Assembly (NCBI RefSeq): GCF_013032445.1
Contig: NZ_WQCA01000014.1
Span: 1 to 64,000, forward strand
Source of the DNA: Ruegeria arenilitoris
GTDB lineage: Bacteria; Pseudomonadota; Alphaproteobacteria; Rhodobacterales; Rhodobacteraceae
Length of the DNA: 64,000 nucleotides
Direction: 5' to 3'
Of the stretch, positions 60,720 through 64,000 are shown piece by piece. Under the pieces are notes generated by a model. The model saw only the letters and a list, made by a program, of their open reading frames with translations. It was not told the DNA's origin and did not search any database. The position numbers and the translations under genes are program-made. Positions within the stretch are counted from its first letter, which is position 1. Each line of letters opens with the position of its first letter.

Positions 60720-62381
60720 TCATTCCGCAGCAGATGCCGGGGCGGTGGTCGGAACCCCTTCGGCAATTCTTCGGCTATCGTTGTAGATCGCTTTGATCAG
60801 TGCAAAGCCCATTAGAACCATCGCCAAACTGAATGGCAAAGCCGCAATAACCATCGCGGTTTGAATGGCTCCCAGACCCCCAATGACAAGCAGGGCTCCG
60901 ACCACCAGTGCCAAGGCGACACCCCAGAAATAGATGTGCGGCTTGGCTTTCGGGCCGTCGTCGCCTGCGGCGTTGATTGTATTTACGATCAAAACAGCGG
61001 AGTCTGCCGTGGTCACAAGATATGTCAAAAGAAGTACCACAACGATAACTGAGAACACCCATGTCAGATTGTCGTTGAGAATAACGGCCAGTGTCGCAAA
61101 CAGCTGGTCTGAGATTCCCGCGCCCAGAATCGAGCCCCCAGCCTCACCTGTAAGTTCAAGGTGGATGGCCGTACCGCCAACAAAGGCGAACCAGATGAAA
61201 CACATCATTGCCGGGACAAGCATTGCACCCAACACGAACTCGCGCACTGTGCGCCCTCGCGAAACCCTGGCAAGAAACAGACCAACGAATGGGGTCACCG
61301 CGATCCACCAGGCCCAGTAAAAGACCGTCCAGCCGCCTTGCCAGCCGGCGAGTGCGGCGCCCGTTTCGGTTCCATCATCTGACCAGACGGTAAAGCTGAT
61401 TCCCGGCAGCGCCAGCAGGTAATCCCAGATACCGACAAACATAGCCTGCAGACTGAAGAATGTTGCACCGAAAATCAGGAAGAACGCCAACAAGAAAAAG
61501 CTCAGCCCCATATTGATATTGGAGAGCCATTTGATCCCCTTGCCGACACCGGAAAGTGCGGACAGGGTCGATGCACCCATGATAACCACAAGGGCGAAGA
61601 TGATGGCAGCAAAGGACGCTTTCTGTGTTCCTCCCTCATCGGTCACCAGCAACCAGTCACCGAATCCAATCCGGTTAAGGCCGGCTACAAACTGCTCGAC
61701 ACCAAAGCCAAGGGTCTGGGCAACACCCAGGATAGTTGCCACCACGGCCACGATATCGATGACATGACCAATCGGACCCGAAAGCGACTTGCCGAAAAGC
61801 GGGACGAGCGCGGTGCGCACCGTAAGTGGTAGATTCCTGCGATAAGAGAAGTAGGCGAACCCCAGCCCGGCGATCGCATAACACGCCCAGGCCGATAGCC
61901 CCCAATGCGCAAATGACCAGATATAAGCTGACCTTACGGTCTCTGCCGTTTGCGCGGGCACGTCTCCCATAATCACGTGGGGGTTGTTTTGAAAATGGTA
62001 AATCGGTTCGGCTGTCGCAAAGGTCAGCATCCCAATGCCGATCCCGGCGCTGAACATCATTGAAAACCAAGAGAAATTCGAAAATTCAGGCCTTTCATTG
62101 TCCTGACCCAACCGAAGCCTGCCAGAAGCCGGCAATGCCGCCAGAACAAGGCAAAGTATCAGGAAAAACGATACTGCGTAGATGTACCAAGAGTTAAAGC
62201 TCGCCAGAATGAAGCCATTCAATGTTCCTAGTGTCTCTGCAGCACTCTCCGGAAAGGCCACGGCCCACACGATGAGCAAACCCACCAGGATTTTCGCGGA
62301 CACGGCAACGTTCTTCGAGAACCCTTCATAAAAGCCGCTCTCTGAAACTGGAATGTCCAATTCGCCTAAAGGTGGTTTCAT
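60720..62381 (-). CDS. BCCT-family onium-compound transporter (likely DMSP/betaine)
   Basis: A 553-aa carrier with about 12 membrane helices. Family hallmarks: the glycine-rich MFSAGIGIGMLTFATAEPIYH and the Trp-rich segment WAWWIAVTPFVGLFLARVS. BCCT proteins carry betaine, choline, carnitine or DMSP with Na+ or H+. The start at MKPPLGELD is chosen because GGAGGAAAGT sits just before it; the longer start (62393) has no site. Directly downstream of dddP, so DMSP uptake is the favoured role. Confidence 0.9.
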   Translation of the reverse strand: MKPPLGELDIPVSESGFYEGFSKNVAVSAKILVGLLIVWAVAFPESAAETLGTLNGFILASFNSWYIYAVSFFLILCLVLAALPASGRLRLGQDNERPEFSNFSWFSMMFSAGIGIGMLTFATAEPIYHFQNNPHVIMGDVPAQTAETVRSAYIWSFAHWGLSAWACYAIAGLGFAYFSYRRNLPLTVRTALVPLFGKSLSGPIGHVIDIVAVVATILGVAQTLGFGVEQFVAGLNRIGFGDWLLVTDEGGTQKASFAAIIFALVVIMGASTLSALSGVGKGIKWLSNINMGLSFFLLAFFLIFGATFFSLQAMFVGIWDYLLALPGISFTVWSDDGTETGAALAGWQGGWTVFYWAWWIAVTPFVGLFLARVSRGRTVREFVLGAMLVPAMMCFIWFAFVGGTAIHLELTGEAGGSILGAGISDQLFATLAVILNDNLTWVFSVIVVVLLLTYLVTTADSAVLIVNTINAAGDDGPKAKPHIYFWGVALALVVGALLVIGGLGAIQTAMVIAALPFSLAMVLMGFALIKAIYNDSRRIAEGVPTTAPASAAE

Positions 62382-62467
62382 ACTTTCCTCCATTGTATGC
62401 TAATTTTGAACCGTCAGCGGACCGTGTCATGGGTTTGCTGGCGGCCTTTGGATATTGCGAATGCCAG

Positions 62468-63814
62468 CTAGGCCGTTTCTCCCATCAGGCGCTTATCGAG
62501 CGGGTAGGTCGAAATCGTTTCGAACCCGCTTTCAGTTACAACTCCCTGATCCTCCAGCTTGACCATGTGGTCGCCGCCGACCTCACCCACCAGCGCTTCG
62601 ACACACAGCGTCAGCCCGGGTTCGAGAATGGCGTCGAAGGCGCCGTCCACCAGTCGGTCGGGATAGGCGATCAATGGCCATTCGTCGCACAGGCCCACAC
62701 CATGCATCGGAGAGGAATATTTCAGCGCCTGATACTTGTCCTGCAGCACATGCAGTGAGCGTGTCAGCTCCTCCATGTGGAGGCCGGGGCGCAGGAGCGC
62801 CGTGTTGTAGCGGATGTGCTCGACGGCCTCGGCGTAACTCTCGCGCATATGTTTCGGCGCCAGTTCGTCACCGATCCACCATGTACGGCTGAGGTCCGCG
62901 CAAATGCCATATGGCCCGATCAGATCAGTGTCGAAGGCGAGGATCTCGTTCTCGGCGATGACCCGGGGCCCACATTCCTGGAACCACGGGTTCGTGCGTG
63001 GCCCCGAGGTGAGCAGCCTTGTTTCGATCCATTCGCCGCCACGCTTGATGTTCTCGGCATGGAGCACGGCCCAGACATCGTCCTCGGTCACCCCGCCCTT
63101 TGGAATTTCTGCGCGCGCGAACTCTTCCATGGCGGCCATCGAGCGCTCACAGGAATGTATGGCGCAGCGCATGGCGCGCAGCTCGTGCTCGGTCTTGATG
63201 CCGCGCGTGCGTTCGGTGACTTCCTCGCCGTCGCGATACTCCAGCCCCGCTCGGCGGATCGCGTCCAGTCCCGCAGGCTGGATCTTGTCTATTCCGATCT
63301 GTGTATAGCCCGGCGCATGGGTGGCCAACAGGTCAGCCACCTCAGCTGCGAAGGCGTCGGCAGCTGGTCCAATCCGGTCACCACGGGCGAAATAGAACAT
63401 GTCAGCGCCAGATCGGCTCTCGCGGACGAGCGGATTATACTCGGCGAGGAAAGGCGCGTTCTTGTAGTCCCAAAGCACCATGTATCCGTCGGCACAGAGC
63501 AGGCAGGCCCGGAACGGGTTGTGGGTGTTCCACAATTGCATGTTCGTCGTGTCGGTCGCATAGCGGATGTTCAGTGGATCGAACATCAGCAGACCCCCAT
63601 AGCCGCGGGCCACGATGGCGTCGGTCAGGCGCTTGTGGCGGGCCTTGCGCATCTCGGTCAGGTCGGGCAACGCCAACCCCGCCTCGCGCCATTCAGCATG
63701 GGCAAGTGCGGTCGGCCCAATCTCGACCCGGTCGCCGTCATTTGCCGTCCCATCGCCAAGACGAACGCCCTGGCTAGGGTCGATCTTGCGCCGATCACTG
63801 TAATGGTTGTTCAT
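62468..63814 (-). CDS. dddP: DMSP lyase DddP (M24-peptidase fold)
   Basis: A 448-aa member of the M24 peptidase-like fold. It has the DddP-specific start MNNHYSDRRKIDP and cleaves dimethylsulfoniopropionate to dimethylsulfide and acrylate. All six metal ligands known from DddP structures are here at the same numbers: Asp295, Asp297 (AFDTDLIG), Asp307, His371 (MHGVGLCDEW), Glu406 and Glu421, with the proposed base Asp377. Close relatives with this fold are prolidases and creatinases, but those lack this set. The start at 63814 has AAGGAAA upstream. First gene of the onium module. Confidence 0.95.
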   Translation of the reverse strand: MNNHYSDRRKIDPSQGVRLGDGTANDGDRVEIGPTALAHAEWREAGLALPDLTEMRKARHKRLTDAIVARGYGGLLMFDPLNIRYATDTTNMQLWNTHNPFRACLLCADGYMVLWDYKNAPFLAEYNPLVRESRSGADMFYFARGDRIGPAADAFAAEVADLLATHAPGYTQIGIDKIQPAGLDAIRRAGLEYRDGEEVTERTRGIKTEHELRAMRCAIHSCERSMAAMEEFARAEIPKGGVTEDDVWAVLHAENIKRGGEWIETRLLTSGPRTNPWFQECGPRVIAENEILAFDTDLIGPYGICADLSRTWWIGDELAPKHMRESYAEAVEHIRYNTALLRPGLHMEELTRSLHVLQDKYQALKYSSPMHGVGLCDEWPLIAYPDRLVDGAFDAILEPGLTLCVEALVGEVGGDHMVKLEDQGVVTESGFETISTYPLDKRLMGETA

Positions 63815-64000
63815 TTTGTGATTTCCTTTAAGACGCTTGATTGCAAGCAAGAAAAGCCGCGTCCCAACTTGCGCGGCCTTTCATTCAAGCTGCGTTCATA
63901 GCTTGATCTGCGAAGTCCCCCCATTGTCGTAAGCGGGGTGCGATTTTCTGCGGTATTGTTGATCGGGACACCGAAGGCATAAGAGATCGTTCTGTGTTCT

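Noticed and set aside
62468..63814. Annotation of the M24 protein as Xaa-Pro peptidase or creatinase
   Set aside because: N-terminus and all seven metal or catalytic positions match DddP numbering, and it sits with onium transport genes.
1..64000. CRISPR arrays, tRNA or rRNA genes
   Set aside because: None seen by eye: no regularly spaced repeats of 25-40 bp, no CCA-ended cloverleaf and no rRNA-like stretches. A covariance-model scan would be needed to exclude a tRNA fully.

Overview
The window is a piece of a Rhodobacterales (Roseobacter-group, Ruegeria-like) extrachromosomal replicon. A complete repABC replication/partition module lies at 27.0-30.4 kb, with three near-identical parS palindromes (26878, 28418, 29188) and a predicted antisense RNA between repB and repC. 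This makes the DNA a repABC plasmid or chromid. The gene content (DddP DMSP lyase, BCCT and OpuAC-type onium transport, heterotetrameric sarcosine oxidase, PmtA, many LysR regulators, TauD dioxygenases) fits a marine alphaproteobacterium. No rRNA, tRNA or CRISPR array was seen.

Layout. (1) 0-9.1 kb: a minus-strand carbohydrate-type ABC importer operon (ATPase, binding protein, two permeases, a SnoaL-like protein, a histidinol-dehydrogenase-like enzyme cut by the window edge). It is divergent from a LysR gene followed by a tandem SnoaL fusion, an amidohydrolase and a hot-dog thioesterase. (2) 9.4-17.2 kb: a tightly packed plus-strand catabolic operon (glutamine amidotransferase, creatininase-family, cytosine-deaminase-like, FAD oxidase, TauD/TfdA, Tat-exported family 5 binding protein, DUF2165), with a divergent RidA; the substrate is unknown. 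(3) 17.5-25.1 kb: soxBDAG sarcosine oxidase, a decayed IS3 orfA, and a LysR/TauD divergent pair. (4) 25.4-31.1 kb: plasmid core with tyrosine recombinase, repABC and a ParD/ParE-type toxin-antitoxin pair. (5) 31.4-40.7 kb: two large class III adenylate cyclase-like sensors, then a LysR-controlled GST / NTF2 / tautomerase / nitronate monooxygenase operon.

(6) 41-56.5 kb is an accessory island: many small unknown genes, HTH proteins, a DEDD exonuclease, a PemK-like toxin, and an apparent mobile module of a small HTH gene plus two consecutive large tyrosine recombinases. Two features link unknown genes here. A conserved N-terminal motif is shared by the exonuclease and a 180-aa protein 9 kb away. 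A pair of equal-length paralogues sits on either side of the recombinase module. Several long perfect inverted repeats lie beside these genes. This is the part most likely to hold something undescribed. (7) 56.9-58.9 kb: psd-pssA-pmtA, a full route from CDP-diacylglycerol to phosphatidylcholine except for serine supply. (8) 59.1-63.8 kb: a GFA-type protein, then a DMSP module on the minus strand (dddP, BCCT transporter, OpuAC-type binding protein) with the relic of a second BCCT gene at its 3' end.

Several modules act on methylated onium compounds and their products (DMSP, sarcosine, quaternary amines, phosphatidylcholine), which suggests a replicon specialised for algal osmolytes. That theme is inference. 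Functions of the 41-56.5 kb genes are mostly unknown and are described rather than named.
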